Positions 1-7,555 of a DNA stretch of 27,739 nucleotides are shown here, piece by piece. Made by a program: the position numbers and the translations under genes. Source of the DNA: Candidatus Peribacteria bacterium (GTDB lineage: Bacteria > Patescibacteriota > Gracilibacteria > UBA1369 > GCA-2718715); contig CALQZM010000004.1 of NCBI GenBank assembly GCA_943349385.1, positions 1 through 27,739 on the forward strand, given 5' to 3'. The notes below the pieces were generated by a model. That model saw only the letters and a list, made by a program, of their open reading frames with translations, searched no databases and was not told the origin of the DNA. Numbering within the stretch: the first letter of the stretch is position 1; each line of letters starts with the position of its first letter.

Positions 1-52
1 ACAAAATATAGATTCCTCCGTTGACGGAGACTTCGTAAAACATATTATGCAT
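1..52 (-). CDS. 5' end of the gene downstream of ruvX (partial, possibly priA)
   Basis: An open frame on the minus strand starts at ATG 52 (or the in-frame ATG at 43) and is still open at the window edge. It begins MHNMFYEVSVNGGIYIL. The start overlaps or abuts a copy of the ruvX stop, the usual spacing of operon genes. The short hydrophobic Tyr-Glu-Val start resembles the beginning of some primosomal helicase PriA proteins, but 17 residues cannot establish that. The start is duplicated 81 bp upstream. Confidence 0.4.
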   Translation of the reverse strand, partial: MHNMFYEVSVNGGIYIL

Positions 53-64
53 TAATATGCTTAT

Positions 65-133
65 TTACTTTGCAGCTGTATACAAAATATAGATTCCTCC
101 GTTGACGGAGACTTCGTAAAACATATTATGCAT
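65..133 (-). pseudogene. Duplicated, truncated start of the downstream gene
   Basis: The inner copy of the tandem repeat carries the same gene start (ATG at 133 or 124). It runs in frame through the 14-base spacer (encoding YTAAK after ...GIYIL) and then meets a TAA at 65-67 created by the duplication junction. It is therefore a 22-codon remnant rather than an independent gene. Its continuation past the repeat suggests how the real gene reads on beyond the window: after GIYIL should come YTAAK. Confidence 0.45.
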
Positions 134-515
134 TAATATGCTTATTTAGCATTACTAGTGCTGCGTATGAGTCTTTTAATTTTTTTTGTTCTAGTTCCGA
201 TAACCCGATTGTTTCCATTAATTCATAGGCTTCAGAGGTTGAATAGTCTTCGTTAATAAATTCTACGGAAATAGTTGGGAACTCCGATTGAAGTTTTTGC
301 TTAAATACCTCAAGATCTAGGTCTTTATTGCCTGTATGCGGCATTCCAATAACTACACTGCCTATTTGTTCGTTTACAATAAAATGACGCAGATTCTTAA
401 GCAAATCGGCGTCATTGGATAGTACTGGTTTGGCGAAAGCCATTATTTGTGTGGCATCCGAGATTGCGATGCCAACGTTTTTAGTTCCGTAGTCGATACA
501 AAGAATTTTACTCAA
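126..515 (-). CDS. ruvX: Putative pre-16S rRNA nuclease, YqgF/RuvX family
   Basis: This is an RNase H-fold nuclease of the YqgF family, known for maturation of the 16S rRNA 5' end and formerly annotated as a Holliday-junction resolvase. The 129 residues are close to the family norm of 130-150. The N-terminal KILCIDYGTKNVGIAISD carries the catalytic Asp8 and Gly-rich turn, SVVIGMPHTG is the second core strand, and DSYAALVML matches the C-terminal D..AA..L motif. The start is TTG at 515, inside the end of rplI (8-nt overlap). An AAGGAG directly abuts that TTG, which is poor spacing, so the exact start is uncertain. The family alignment fits M-S-K-I-L. The last codons lie inside the 81-bp repeat, but the protein is intact. 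Confidence 0.85.
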   Translation of the reverse strand: MSKILCIDYGTKNVGIAISDATQIMAFAKPVLSNDADLLKNLRHFIVNEQIGSVVIGMPHTGNKDLDLEVFKQKLQSEFPTISVEFINEDYSTSEAYELMETIGLSELEQKKLKDSYAALVMLNKHINA

Positions 516-957
516 CTCCTTCTATGATAATTCTAACTCTAGCATTTACTCCAGATGGTAACTTAACGTCTACTTCAAAGGTTCCTATAGTTTTGATTGC
601 CGCAGCTAGAACGATTTGATCTGGTCGAACTACAATTTTGGCTTGAGCTTCAATTGCTTGCGCAATTTCTTTTGCTGATACTTTAGCGAAAAGAGTACCT
701 TTTTTAGTAAGTTTTTCTTTGATGTGGATTGAAGTTTCTCTTAATGTTTCTCGTAGTTTTTCGGCTTCTTTCTTAAGACGAACTTGTTCTTCTTGTACTT
801 TTTGGTTAACTTCTGCGGCTTTAACAAGTAGTTTTCTTGTTGCTGCAACTGCTAATCCTTGTGGGAATAAGAAGTTTCTAAAGTATCCTGGTTTAACCTG
901 TACTGCTTGACCTTTTTGTCCTAGTGGATGAAGATCTTTTTTTAATATTGCCTGCAT
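508..957 (-). CDS. rplI: 50S ribosomal protein L9
   Basis: This large-subunit ribosomal protein bridges the L1-stalk base and neighbouring ribosomes. The 149 residues match the family length. The N-terminal domain shows the L9 signature MQAILKKDLHPLGQKGQ followed by GYFRNFLFPQGLA (residues 24-36), the conserved rRNA-binding loop. A long Lys/Glu-rich connecting helix spans about residues 45-85, and the C-terminal domain ends VRIIIEGVE. The gene follows the peptide-binding protein by 28 nt and overlaps ruvX by 8 nt, so it is probably co-transcribed with both. Several CPR lineages are reported to lack L9, so its presence narrows the possible placement. Confidence 0.96.
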   Translation of the reverse strand: MQAILKKDLHPLGQKGQAVQVKPGYFRNFLFPQGLAVAATRKLLVKAAEVNQKVQEEQVRLKKEAEKLRETLRETSIHIKEKLTKKGTLFAKVSAKEIAQAIEAQAKIVVRPDQIVLAAAIKTIGTFEVDVKLPSGVNARVRIIIEGVE

Positions 958-985
958 ATTGTCTTCTATTAATTAATTAGCTTGT

Positions 986-2641
986 TTAATTGTCCAGTTC
1001 CCAGTTTTCGATGTCGTAAAAGCGGTCGCTCGAGAAAGCATAGGACGATAGGATTTTACGGTTTTTTATTCTATTGTCAAACATAAATAAATGTTTGTCA
1101 GTATAAAGAAAGATTGCTGGCACATCTGCAACTAGCTTTTCGTTTATTTTAAGCAGTAAATCGTTCCTTTCTTGAATGTCGTTAGTTACTCTTACTCTTT
1201 CTAAAAGGCTATCTGTAGCTATGTTTCTGTAGTTCGATATATTAAGTCCAGTAATACCTGTTTGGCTTGAATGCCAGAAGGAGAATGAATCTAGATCGGT
1301 TCCAAGGCTGTGTCCGTAAAGTACTAAGTCGAATTCTCTGGCTGCAAGTAATTTGGCGAAGGTATCGGCTTCGTAGTACTGTGGTTTGATTTGAATTCCA
1401 ATTTTTTTGTATTCTTTAACTAAATTTTCTACTAAGATTTTGTATTCGTCGTTTCTTTCTTGGTTATTAGTGAAATTTTGTACGAGTAATGATAATATAA
1501 GTGGCTCACCATTTAGTTCCGCAAATCCTGTATCTGTGTTTATATTATAGCCATCATCTTCTAGCAAGGCTTCGATTATAGTTGGATTAAGCTCTGTATT
1601 GTCTTTAATAGTTTCATATAAGAAAAACGGCCTAGAAACACTTTGTTTATCTAAAAGTATTTTTTCGAAATCAATTGCATTAGCTACTCTTTTTAAGACT
1701 ACTCTTAAATTTCTTGAAACTAAGGTTTGCTTATCTATGTTCAAGAAAATGGCAGTATATTGAGGTAAAAGATATTCTTTCGTTTTAAAACTGTTGGGAT
1801 TTATCTGAGAGGCTAATTCATTTGGGAAATTATTAATTGCGTTTAAACTTGCTTGAGTCGTTATAAGACTTTCAGTGTCTGGAAAAATAAAAAATCGTAC
1901 AGTCTTAATGGATGATGGTAATCCATGGTAATTTTTATATTGTTTAAGAACTATCCTGTTTAGTTTAGGATTTACTAACTCAATTTCATCTAAATAGTAT
2001 CTCCCTGAACCAACAAGTAGTTCTGGTTTGTTTAACTGTACTTCTTGTCCAATTTCGCTAATTGGTACATCTTGATAAATATGTTTTGGTAAGATGCCAA
2101 TATCTGTTTGACTTAAGAAAAATGCATTTGGGGATTTTAAGGTAAATTGTATTTCATTTATGGCGCTATTTTCAATAGTTACACTGCTTAAACTTTGTCG
2201 AAGAGCCACATTTTTAAAGTCGGGACTTTGAATCGTTTTGTAGGTAAACAAAACATCGTCAATCGTAACTGGTTTACCGTCATGCCAGAAAATATCTTCT
2301 TTAAGGGTAAAAGTATAAACGGTACTATTATCATTAATAGTAAAAGTAGCCAAGTCAGGTTCAAAAGTTTTATTTTCTGGATTGTGCTTTGTTAGTCCGG
2401 CGTACATTAAACTTGTGATATCACGGTTTAATGTGTTTAAATCTCTGAAAAGTGGATTTATTACTTCTATTTCACCAATTAATCCTTCTGTGTAGGTTTT
2501 ACTATTTCCTGATAATTTTGATTTTTCCAGAATTGTTTGACCAATATTAAAAATTAATACTAGGGCAATTGTTCCTGCCAGCAATGCTGACAAAATTCTA
2601 TCTCTAGATGAGTAGTTTTTTACAACTTTTTTGAATAACAT
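986..2641 (-). CDS. Membrane-anchored family 5 (peptide/nickel-type) extracellular solute-binding protein
   Basis: This 551-residue protein resembles OppA/DppA-like substrate-binding proteins (SBP_bac_5). After a basic N-terminus, one hydrophobic segment (about residues 17-37, LLAGTIALVLIF) has no lipobox Cys, so it is either an uncleaved anchor or a signal peptide. The mature part shows family features: LNRDITSLMYAGLTKHNP, the conserved FEPDLA and YTFTLKEDIFWHDGKPVTIDDVLFTYKTI blocks, a GSGRYYLDE turn, and a C-terminal ...RNDLLLKINEKLVADVPAIFLYTD. The ligand is probably an oligopeptide, but that is inferred from family only. No permease or ATPase genes flank it. It sits 6 nt after secG and 28 nt before rplI, so it is embedded in a housekeeping operon. 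Confidence 0.85.
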   Translation of the reverse strand: MLFKKVVKNYSSRDRILSALLAGTIALVLIFNIGQTILEKSKLSGNSKTYTEGLIGEIEVINPLFRDLNTLNRDITSLMYAGLTKHNPENKTFEPDLATFTINDNSTVYTFTLKEDIFWHDGKPVTIDDVLFTYKTIQSPDFKNVALRQSLSSVTIENSAINEIQFTLKSPNAFFLSQTDIGILPKHIYQDVPISEIGQEVQLNKPELLVGSGRYYLDEIELVNPKLNRIVLKQYKNYHGLPSSIKTVRFFIFPDTESLITTQASLNAINNFPNELASQINPNSFKTKEYLLPQYTAIFLNIDKQTLVSRNLRVVLKRVANAIDFEKILLDKQSVSRPFFLYETIKDNTELNPTIIEALLEDDGYNINTDTGFAELNGEPLILSLLVQNFTNNQERNDEYKILVENLVKEYKKIGIQIKPQYYEADTFAKLLAAREFDLVLYGHSLGTDLDSFSFWHSSQTGITGLNISNYRNIATDSLLERVRVTNDIQERNDLLLKINEKLVADVPAIFLYTDKHLFMFDNRIKNRKILSSYAFSSDRFYDIENWELDN

Positions 2642-2647
2642 TGGTTT

Positions 2648-2863
2648 CTAGATAAATAATCCAGCTATAGAAAGTCCTACGAATAAAATTGATAAAGTTA
2701 AAGTTATGTAATAAATAACTTTTTCTGCTCCCCTTTTCTCAATGTAGAATTGGCCGGTACCACCGAATGAGGCCGACAATCCTTGGCTTCTATTTTGGCT
2801 TAATATTGCTAATACTAGTAATATTGATACTATAATTTGACTAATTTGCAGTGCTAGTTCCAT
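2648..2863 (-). CDS. secG: Preprotein translocase subunit SecG
   Basis: This small membrane subunit of the SecYEG channel stimulates SecA-driven protein export. The 71 residues and topology fit: TM1 at about residues 5-23 (ISQIIVSILLVLAILSQ), a short cytoplasmic loop with the typical G-L-S-A-S-F-G-G-T pattern (SQGLSASFGGTGQF), and TM2 at about 49-70. It ends in TAG and is followed after 6 nt by the solute-binding protein. ileS ends 70 nt upstream. No clear promoter was seen in that gap, so read-through from ileS is likely. Confidence 0.92.
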   Translation of the reverse strand: MELALQISQIIVSILLVLAILSQNRSQGLSASFGGTGQFYIEKRGAEKVIYYITLTLSILFVGLSIAGLFI

Positions 2864-2933
2864 TGTTTTATAAATTAATTTCTATTTTAAGATACATTTT
2901 TTTTTGAATTTTACAAGTTTGTGTTAAATTTTT

Positions 2934-5900
2934 TTATACTTCGGCCCGTTTTATGGCGATGGTAAGTTCAATGTCTTCGATTGTAGTTAGTTTTTCAGAA
3001 TCGTATTCAAAGTTACCTGAATTCTGAAGTTCGATTGCAAGGGTTTCCTTTTTTAAGTAATTTGCAAAATTTTGAATTGCAGTTTGTAATTCAGTAGATT
3101 CCGTTTGTATGAATAGGTAGATTCGATCACTTACGTTGTAGTCCATTTCTTTTCGGAATTCTTGAACGATTCTAACGATATCTCTAATTAATCCTTCTTG
3201 TTTTAATTCTTCGCTAATAGATGTATCTAGAATTGCTACAATCCCGTTAATACTTTCGGCACTGTAGCCTGGGTTTGATTCGTAAACGATTTCGAATTTG
3301 TCTAAACTTATGGTTTCGCCTGCAATTAAGACGGAATTTTCTTGAATTTCAAACTCACTTTTTCTGGCAGCTTCGAGTACGTCTTTCATGCGAGTACCTA
3401 GTATTGGACCAAGGTCTTTAGCATTTGGTTTGATTTTTTTAGTTACTTCAGTATCTGGATTTTCGATAACTTCAATTTCTTTTACATTTAATTCTTCGCA
3501 AATTACATCATTAAGTTCTTCGACAAATTTGGCTTGGTAGCTTTCAGGTAAAGCAAGTTTTAGTTTGCTTAGCGGTTGTCGTACTTTTAAATTTTCTTTG
3601 GAACGAATTGCGTGTCCTAAACTTACTATTGTTCGTGCAATTTCCATTTTTTGATTTAAAGTTGAGTCAATTAATTTTGGATTTGATTTTGGCCATTCGG
3701 CTAAATGTACTGATTCTTGCTTAGTTAGATTTCGGTAAATTTCGTCTGTTAGAAATGGTGTGAATGGCGCTGCTAATTTACAGAATTCTGTAAGCACGGT
3801 GTATAATGTAGCGTAAGCTTGTTTTTTGTCTGAATCGTTTTCTGACTTCCAGAATCTTCTTCGGCTACGACGAATGTACCAGTTTGAAAGGTTATCTACG
3901 AAACTGATTAAAGGTCTAGTAGCTTTATTTAAGTTGTAAGCATTCATGTTTTCGGTAACTTCAGTAATTAATTGATTTAATTCTGAAAGTATCCATCTGT
4001 CTAATTCATGTAAGTCTTTGCCTTCTAGGTTGCTGTCTTTTTCTGGGTCAAATCCATCAATGTTGCTATATGTTACAAAGAAACTATAGGTATTAAATAA
4101 AGTAAGAGTGTATTTTTTTAGGATTTCATCTACATGGTCTTCAGAAAATCTTACATCTTCAGCCAGTGGCGCGGTTGATTGGTATAAGAATAGTCGAGTG
4201 GAATCTACCCCTTTTGTTTCGAATAATAGGTTTGGATCAGGATAGTTTTTCTTTCGTTTGGAAAGTTTTTCACCATTTTTTGCGAGTAAAATTCCGTTGA
4301 CGATAACATTTTTAAAGGCTGGTTTGTCGAATAAGATTGTTGAAAGTACATGTAAGGTATAGAACCAGCCCCTCGTTTGATCTAAACCTTCTGCAATAAA
4401 GTCGGCCGGGAAATTTTGTTCGAATTCTTGTTTTTCTTCGAACGGATAATGTAGTTGAGCATATGGCATAGCTCCACTTTCAAACCAACAGTCAAATACT
4501 TCAGGAATTCGTGACATTTCTTTTTTACAGTCGCTGCACTCTAATTTTATGTCGTCGATAAATGGTTTATGCAGATCAAGTTCGCCGTTGTTGGTTGGAA
4601 CAGCACCAAGTTCAAAATGATGAACGTCTTCATGTTTAATAAATGCTAAGTTGTTAACTAGTTCTTTATTAGTAGGTCCATCTTCTAAGTATCTTTTTAC
4701 CATTGAAATTGGACCGCCATGACTAACTACGACAATGTTGGCGTTTTTATGTTTGTTAGACACGTAATCTAAAAACGCCACCATTCTAACTTCGGTTTCT
4801 TTTAATGATTCTCCGGTTTCACCTGGTTTGTGAGTATATGGATTTTTTGATTCTAAGATTTCGTTGGATTGAATTTCGAATGGTTGCCCTTCGAGTGTTC
4901 CGCAGTCATGTTCACGGATTCTATCGTCAACTATTATTTCTGCCCCAGTTAATTTACTAATGATTTCGGCAGTTTGAACGGCTCTATGGAATGGTGAACA
5001 GTAAATATATTGAATATTTTTGTCGCTTAAATCTTGACCTAGTTTTGTTGCTTGTTCTTTGCCTAATTCGGTAAGATTTCGAATTGTATTAATATTTGAA
5101 CTAAGTACCCCTAAGTCGTTGTGTTCAGCCCGTCCGTGTCTTACGAAATATAAGTTATTTTTATTAGTTGATTTAAATCTTAATTCTTTGATTGAAGAAA
5201 TACATTCTTGATGTCCACAGCTACATTCCCAGATTGGAATAGCACATCCCCAGAATCTGTTTCTTGAAATGTTCCAGTCTTTTACGTTTTCTAACCATTT
5301 TCCAAATCGACCTTCTTGAATGTGAGCTGGTTGCCAATTAATTTGTTTATTATTTTTAATTAGTTTGTCTTTAATTTTAGTAACTTCAATGAACCAAGAT
5401 TGTAGCGCGTAATTTAAAAGTGGTGTGTCGCATCTCCAACAATGAGGATAACTGTGTCGATAATTTTCGCTACTGAATAGTAGGTTTTCTGACTTTAGGT
5501 GTTCGCAAATGTTTTGATCTTGTCCTTTTGCAAACTTTTCGGCGAATTCTGTTACTTCGGGTTTAAAATGCCCGTCCATTCCAACGTGTTGAATTGGTTC
5601 TAGGTTATTTTTTCGGCAAAGTTTGTAGTCGTCTTCACCAAATCCACCGGCAATATGTACGATTCCAGTACCGTCTTCGGTAGTTACGAACTCATCTAAC
5701 ATTACAATAAAATTGTTGGTTTCTTTTGTATTGTAATAATTGAATAGAGGTTTGTATTTTTGATTTTCTAATTTTTTAGGCTCCACTTCATCGCCAATAG
5801 TATAGGTTTTATCTTTGAAAACCGATTCTACTCTGTCGGCAGCTAGAATATAGTTGGCACTTTCAAATTCTACTTTTACATACTTAATATTCGGTCCTAA

Positions 5901-6611
5901 TGCTAGTCCTTGGTTTCCCGGAAGGGTCCAGGGAGTTGTTGTCCAAGCTAAGATATAGGTGTTGGTTTCTGATAATAGTTGAAATTTTACAATCGCGGAA
6001 AGATCCGTAACGTCTTTGTATCCTTGCGATACTTCAAAATTTGAAAGTGGAGTTTCGCAACGTGGGCAAATATGCATAGTTCGAAATCCTTTGTAAACTA
6101 ATTGTTTCTCCCAAATTTGTCTAAAAATCCACCAGATTGATTCCATGTAGGAATTTTCGAGAGTTGCGTAAGTAGAATCTGAATCGTACCAACGACCAAG
6201 TCTTTCGAATAGGGTTTCCCATTCAGCTGTGTATTTAAATACACTTTCTTTGCATTTTTGATTAAAAACTTCGACTCCTAAGTTAATAATGTCTTTGTGG
6301 CCTGAAAGTTCTAATTCTTTTTCAATTTCGTACTCTACAGGAAGTCCATGACAATCCCATCCATTAGTTCTTGGTACGTATTTGCCTTGCATAGTCCAGT
6401 ATCTAGTAACTGCATCTTTTATAGAAAGTGCTAAAATATGACCATAGTGTGGAAGTCCATTAGCAAAAGGAGGTCCGTCAAAAAAGACAAACTTAGAGTC
6501 ATTTTCTCGCGCTAAAGTGCTTTTTTCAAAAATTTTATTAGTTTGCCAGTATTTAATATTTTCTTTTTCTAGGTCGCTTAGGGATTTTTTTAGGTCAACA
6601 GGATTAAACAT
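2934..6611 (-). CDS. ileS: Isoleucyl-tRNA synthetase with an inserted histidine-phosphatase domain
   Basis: This class Ia synthetase charges tRNA-Ile. Starting at ATG 6611 it has 1225 residues (a TTG two codons upstream at 6617 is possible), longer than the usual 930-1050. The sequence is of the eukaryote-like type 2: FVFFDGPPFANGLPHYGH is the HIGH region (about 42-58), NGWDCHGLPVE follows, the editing domain has WTTTPWTLPGN, and KLSKR is the KMSKS loop (782-786). Between the zinc knuckle CSCGHQEC (463-470) and DLHKPFIDD/CSDC (692-695) lies an extra domain at about 484-670. That domain has FVRHGRAEHN (H492), SPFHRAVQTAE (R543), REHDCGTLEG (E567) and VVSHGG (H631), the full catalytic set of the histidine-phosphatase superfamily. 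Downstream are the anticodon-binding helices (NWYIRRSRRRFW). Expression probably comes from the promoter at 6643-6671 plus read-through from gmk. Confidence 0.96.
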   Translation of the reverse strand: MFNPVDLKKSLSDLEKENIKYWQTNKIFEKSTLARENDSKFVFFDGPPFANGLPHYGHILALSIKDAVTRYWTMQGKYVPRTNGWDCHGLPVEYEIEKELELSGHKDIINLGVEVFNQKCKESVFKYTAEWETLFERLGRWYDSDSTYATLENSYMESIWWIFRQIWEKQLVYKGFRTMHICPRCETPLSNFEVSQGYKDVTDLSAIVKFQLLSETNTYILAWTTTPWTLPGNQGLALGPNIKYVKVEFESANYILAADRVESVFKDKTYTIGDEVEPKKLENQKYKPLFNYYNTKETNNFIVMLDEFVTTEDGTGIVHIAGGFGEDDYKLCRKNNLEPIQHVGMDGHFKPEVTEFAEKFAKGQDQNICEHLKSENLLFSSENYRHSYPHCWRCDTPLLNYALQSWFIEVTKIKDKLIKNNKQINWQPAHIQEGRFGKWLENVKDWNISRNRFWGCAIPIWECSCGHQECISSIKELRFKSTNKNNLYFVRHGRAEHNDLGVLSSNINTIRNLTELGKEQATKLGQDLSDKNIQYIYCSPFHRAVQTAEIISKLTGAEIIVDDRIREHDCGTLEGQPFEIQSNEILESKNPYTHKPGETGESLKETEVRMVAFLDYVSNKHKNANIVVVSHGGPISMVKRYLEDGPTNKELVNNLAFIKHEDVHHFELGAVPTNNGELDLHKPFIDDIKLECSDCKKEMSRIPEVFDCWFESGAMPYAQLHYPFEEKQEFEQNFPADFIAEGLDQTRGWFYTLHVLSTILFDKPAFKNVIVNGILLAKNGEKLSKRKKNYPDPNLLFETKGVDSTRLFLYQSTAPLAEDVRFSEDHVDEILKKYTLTLFNTYSFFVTYSNIDGFDPEKDSNLEGKDLHELDRWILSELNQLITEVTENMNAYNLNKATRPLISFVDNLSNWYIRRSRRRFWKSENDSDKKQAYATLYTVLTEFCKLAAPFTPFLTDEIYRNLTKQESVHLAEWPKSNPKLIDSTLNQKMEIARTIVSLGHAIRSKENLKVRQPLSKLKLALPESYQAKFVEELNDVICEELNVKEIEVIENPDTEVTKKIKPNAKDLGPILGTRMKDVLEAARKSEFEIQENSVLIAGETISLDKFEIVYESNPGYSAESINGIVAILDTSISEELKQEGLIRDIVRIVQEFRKEMDYNVSDRIYLFIQTESTELQTAIQNFANYLKKETLAIELQNSGNFEYDSEKLTTIEDIELTIAIKRAEV

Positions 6612-6642
6612 CGTCAAAATAGTAAAATTGTATTACTCAATT

Positions 6643-6671
6643 AGTATATGTAACTCTTGCTACAAAGGCAA
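6643..6671 (-). promoter_or_regulatory. Candidate sigma70-type promoter for ileS
   Basis: On the minus strand TTGCCT (6666-6671) and TATACT (6643-6648) are separated by 17 nt. The predicted start site is about 25 nt before the ileS ATG at 6611. The -35 matches consensus at 4 of 6 bases and the -10 at 5 of 6. It would allow ileS and the genes after it to be expressed independently of gmk. Confidence 0.45.
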
Positions 6672-6686
6672 TGAAAGCCGTGCCAG

Positions 6687-7286
6687 TTATTTTGCTAAAA
6701 TTTGGGCAACGATCCTTTCTGCTTCTTGATTCCCTTGTTCAATTGCTCCGTCTTCAGAGTACATTGTATACGACATTTGATCTTTGTATTCGATCTCTTT
6801 TAAATAGCTTTCTTTTCTTTTATATAATTCTTCTTCGCTAATATTGGCTCTTTTCTTGATTCGATTTTCAAGTTTTTCCCAAGAATCGGTTGTTAAGAAA
6901 ATTGTATAGATTTGCTCTTTTGGAATAAGGTTTTGTAGAGATAATACTCCTTGAATATCTACTTCTCTGCATACTGTTTTGCCTGCTTGTAGATTTTCTA
7001 GAATTTGTTTTTTATCAGTTCCGTAGTAATTGTCGCCGTGTACAATTGCCCACTCAAGAAAATCTCCACTTTCGATTTTTTGTCTAAAAACTGGTTTAGA
7101 AGTAAAATGATAGACTTCGCCTTCTACTTCGTTTGCACGCATGTCACGAGTTGTATAAGAAGCCGGAAAAACTAGCTCTGGGTAACACTTTTTTAGATGA
7201 TTTATAACTGTGCCCTTGCCTGTGCCGGATGGACCTAGTATTAAAATTAATTTACCTAATGATTTTTCTAAAGAAATACTTGACAT
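6687..7286 (-). CDS. gmk: Guanylate kinase
   Basis: Guanylate kinase phosphorylates GMP (and dGMP) to GDP with ATP in the cytosol, feeding GTP and dGTP pools. The 199 residues match the family length. The P-loop GPSGTGKGT lies at residues 18-26. The GMP-binding block is PASYTTRDMRANEVEGEVYHF, where the Ser, Arg and Tyr contacts are seen, followed by FLEWAIVHGDNYYGT and the VDIQG strand. The lid region KRANISEEELYKR is present. The ATG at 7286 lies 75 nt upstream of ileS, so it is probably the first gene of the left operon. Its start codon overlaps the -35 box of the divergent ncRNA promoter. Confidence 0.96.
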   Translation of the reverse strand: MSSISLEKSLGKLILILGPSGTGKGTVINHLKKCYPELVFPASYTTRDMRANEVEGEVYHFTSKPVFRQKIESGDFLEWAIVHGDNYYGTDKKQILENLQAGKTVCREVDIQGVLSLQNLIPKEQIYTIFLTTDSWEKLENRIKKRANISEEELYKRKESYLKEIEYKDQMSYTMYSEDGAIEQGNQEAERIVAQILAK

Positions 7287-7307
7287 TGCTCTTGTATATA
7301 GTATAAT
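7280..7307 (+). promoter_or_regulatory. Consensus promoter for the non-coding RNA
   Basis: TTGACA (7280-7285), a 16-nt spacer and TATAAT (7302-7307) match both sigma70 hexamers exactly and predict a start near 7314. The -35 overlaps the gmk start codon. A minus-strand -10-like TATACT (7300-7305) overlaps this -10, so the two divergent promoters may compete. No protein-coding gene follows in this direction before the terminator at 7516-7552. Confidence 0.8.
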
Positions 7308-7313
7308 TACTTA

Positions 7314-7552
7314 GTAGATAGAAGTTCTTTTAAATTTTGGTTAAGTGGAAGCAAGAAGGGTAATGACTTAAAGCTGTTATAAGGCTTGGACATTTAGGCT
7401 TTTAGCGTAAGTTATCCTTGTACTAGTAGTTATGGGAACACATTTGGGTGGTCAAGCACCACCTTAGTTCTCTTTTAAGTATTACTCTCCTTATTTTTAC
7501 TTAGCAAATAATAATAAAAGAGTTGCCTCGATATTCGAGACAACTCTTTTTT
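7314..7552 (+). ncRNA. Unassigned structured non-coding RNA, about 240 nt
   Basis: The transcript unit is bounded by a perfect promoter (7280-7307) and an intrinsic terminator (7516-7552). There is no open frame of note between them. The RNA can fold well. A long helix pairs 7357-7373 with 7473-7488 (16 pairs plus a bulged G65; AGGGTAAT and ACTTAAAG against CTTTTAAGTATTACTCT). Inside it are a two-part hairpin (GGGAAC 7434-7439 with GTTCTC 7467-7472, capped by GGTGGT-CAAGC-ACCACC) and a weaker stem (TATAAGG 7378-7384 with CCTTGTA 7416-7422). It lacks the tmRNA ends, the RNase P GAGGAAAGUCC motif and the SRP GGAAGCAGC loop. A 6S-like regulator fits the size and the bulged long stem, but this is not shown. 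Confidence 0.65.
7516..7552. terminator. Bidirectional intrinsic terminator shared by ncRNA and ssb
   Basis: AAAAGAGTTG (7516-7525) pairs with CAACTCTTTT (7541-7550), with an inner CTCGA-TAT-TCGAG stem after one mismatch. T-runs follow on both strands: TTTTTT on plus, and the A-run at 7516-7519 read as T on minus. It lies 3 nt after the ssb stop on the minus strand and closes the plus-strand ncRNA. Confidence 0.9.
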
Positions 7553-7555
7553 GTT

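Larger units (their letters stand above)
1..148. repeat. 81-bp tandem duplication (two 67-bp identical copies seen)
   Basis: Positions 1-67 and 82-148 are identical, separated by 14 bases (68-81), so the period is 81 bp (27 codons). Each copy holds the last codons and stop of ruvX and the start of the next minus-strand gene. It also contains a CTCCGT-TG-ACGGAG hairpin and a CATATTA-TGCAT-TAATATG inverted repeat. The left copy is cut by the window edge, so the full copy number is unknown. It may be a genuine duplication or an assembly-end artefact. Confidence 0.9.

Noticed and set aside
1..148. CRISPR-like direct repeats
   Set aside because: Only two copies with one 14-nt spacer, and the repeat is gene-end sequence. 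It is a tandem duplication, not a CRISPR.
719..910. Plus-strand frame opposite rplI
   Set aside because: It is antisense to a clear ribosomal protein gene and has no promoter or domain.
4602..5162. Histidine phosphatase as a separate gene fused by frameshift or assembly error
   Set aside because: The reading frame is continuous on both sides, and the synthetase motifs before and after the insert are complete and in order. A read check at the junctions is still advisable.
7314..7552. tmRNA, RNase P RNA or SRP RNA
   Set aside because: No tRNA-like ends with CCA or tag ORF, no GAGGAAAGUCC block, and no GGAAGCAGC-type SRP loop were found.
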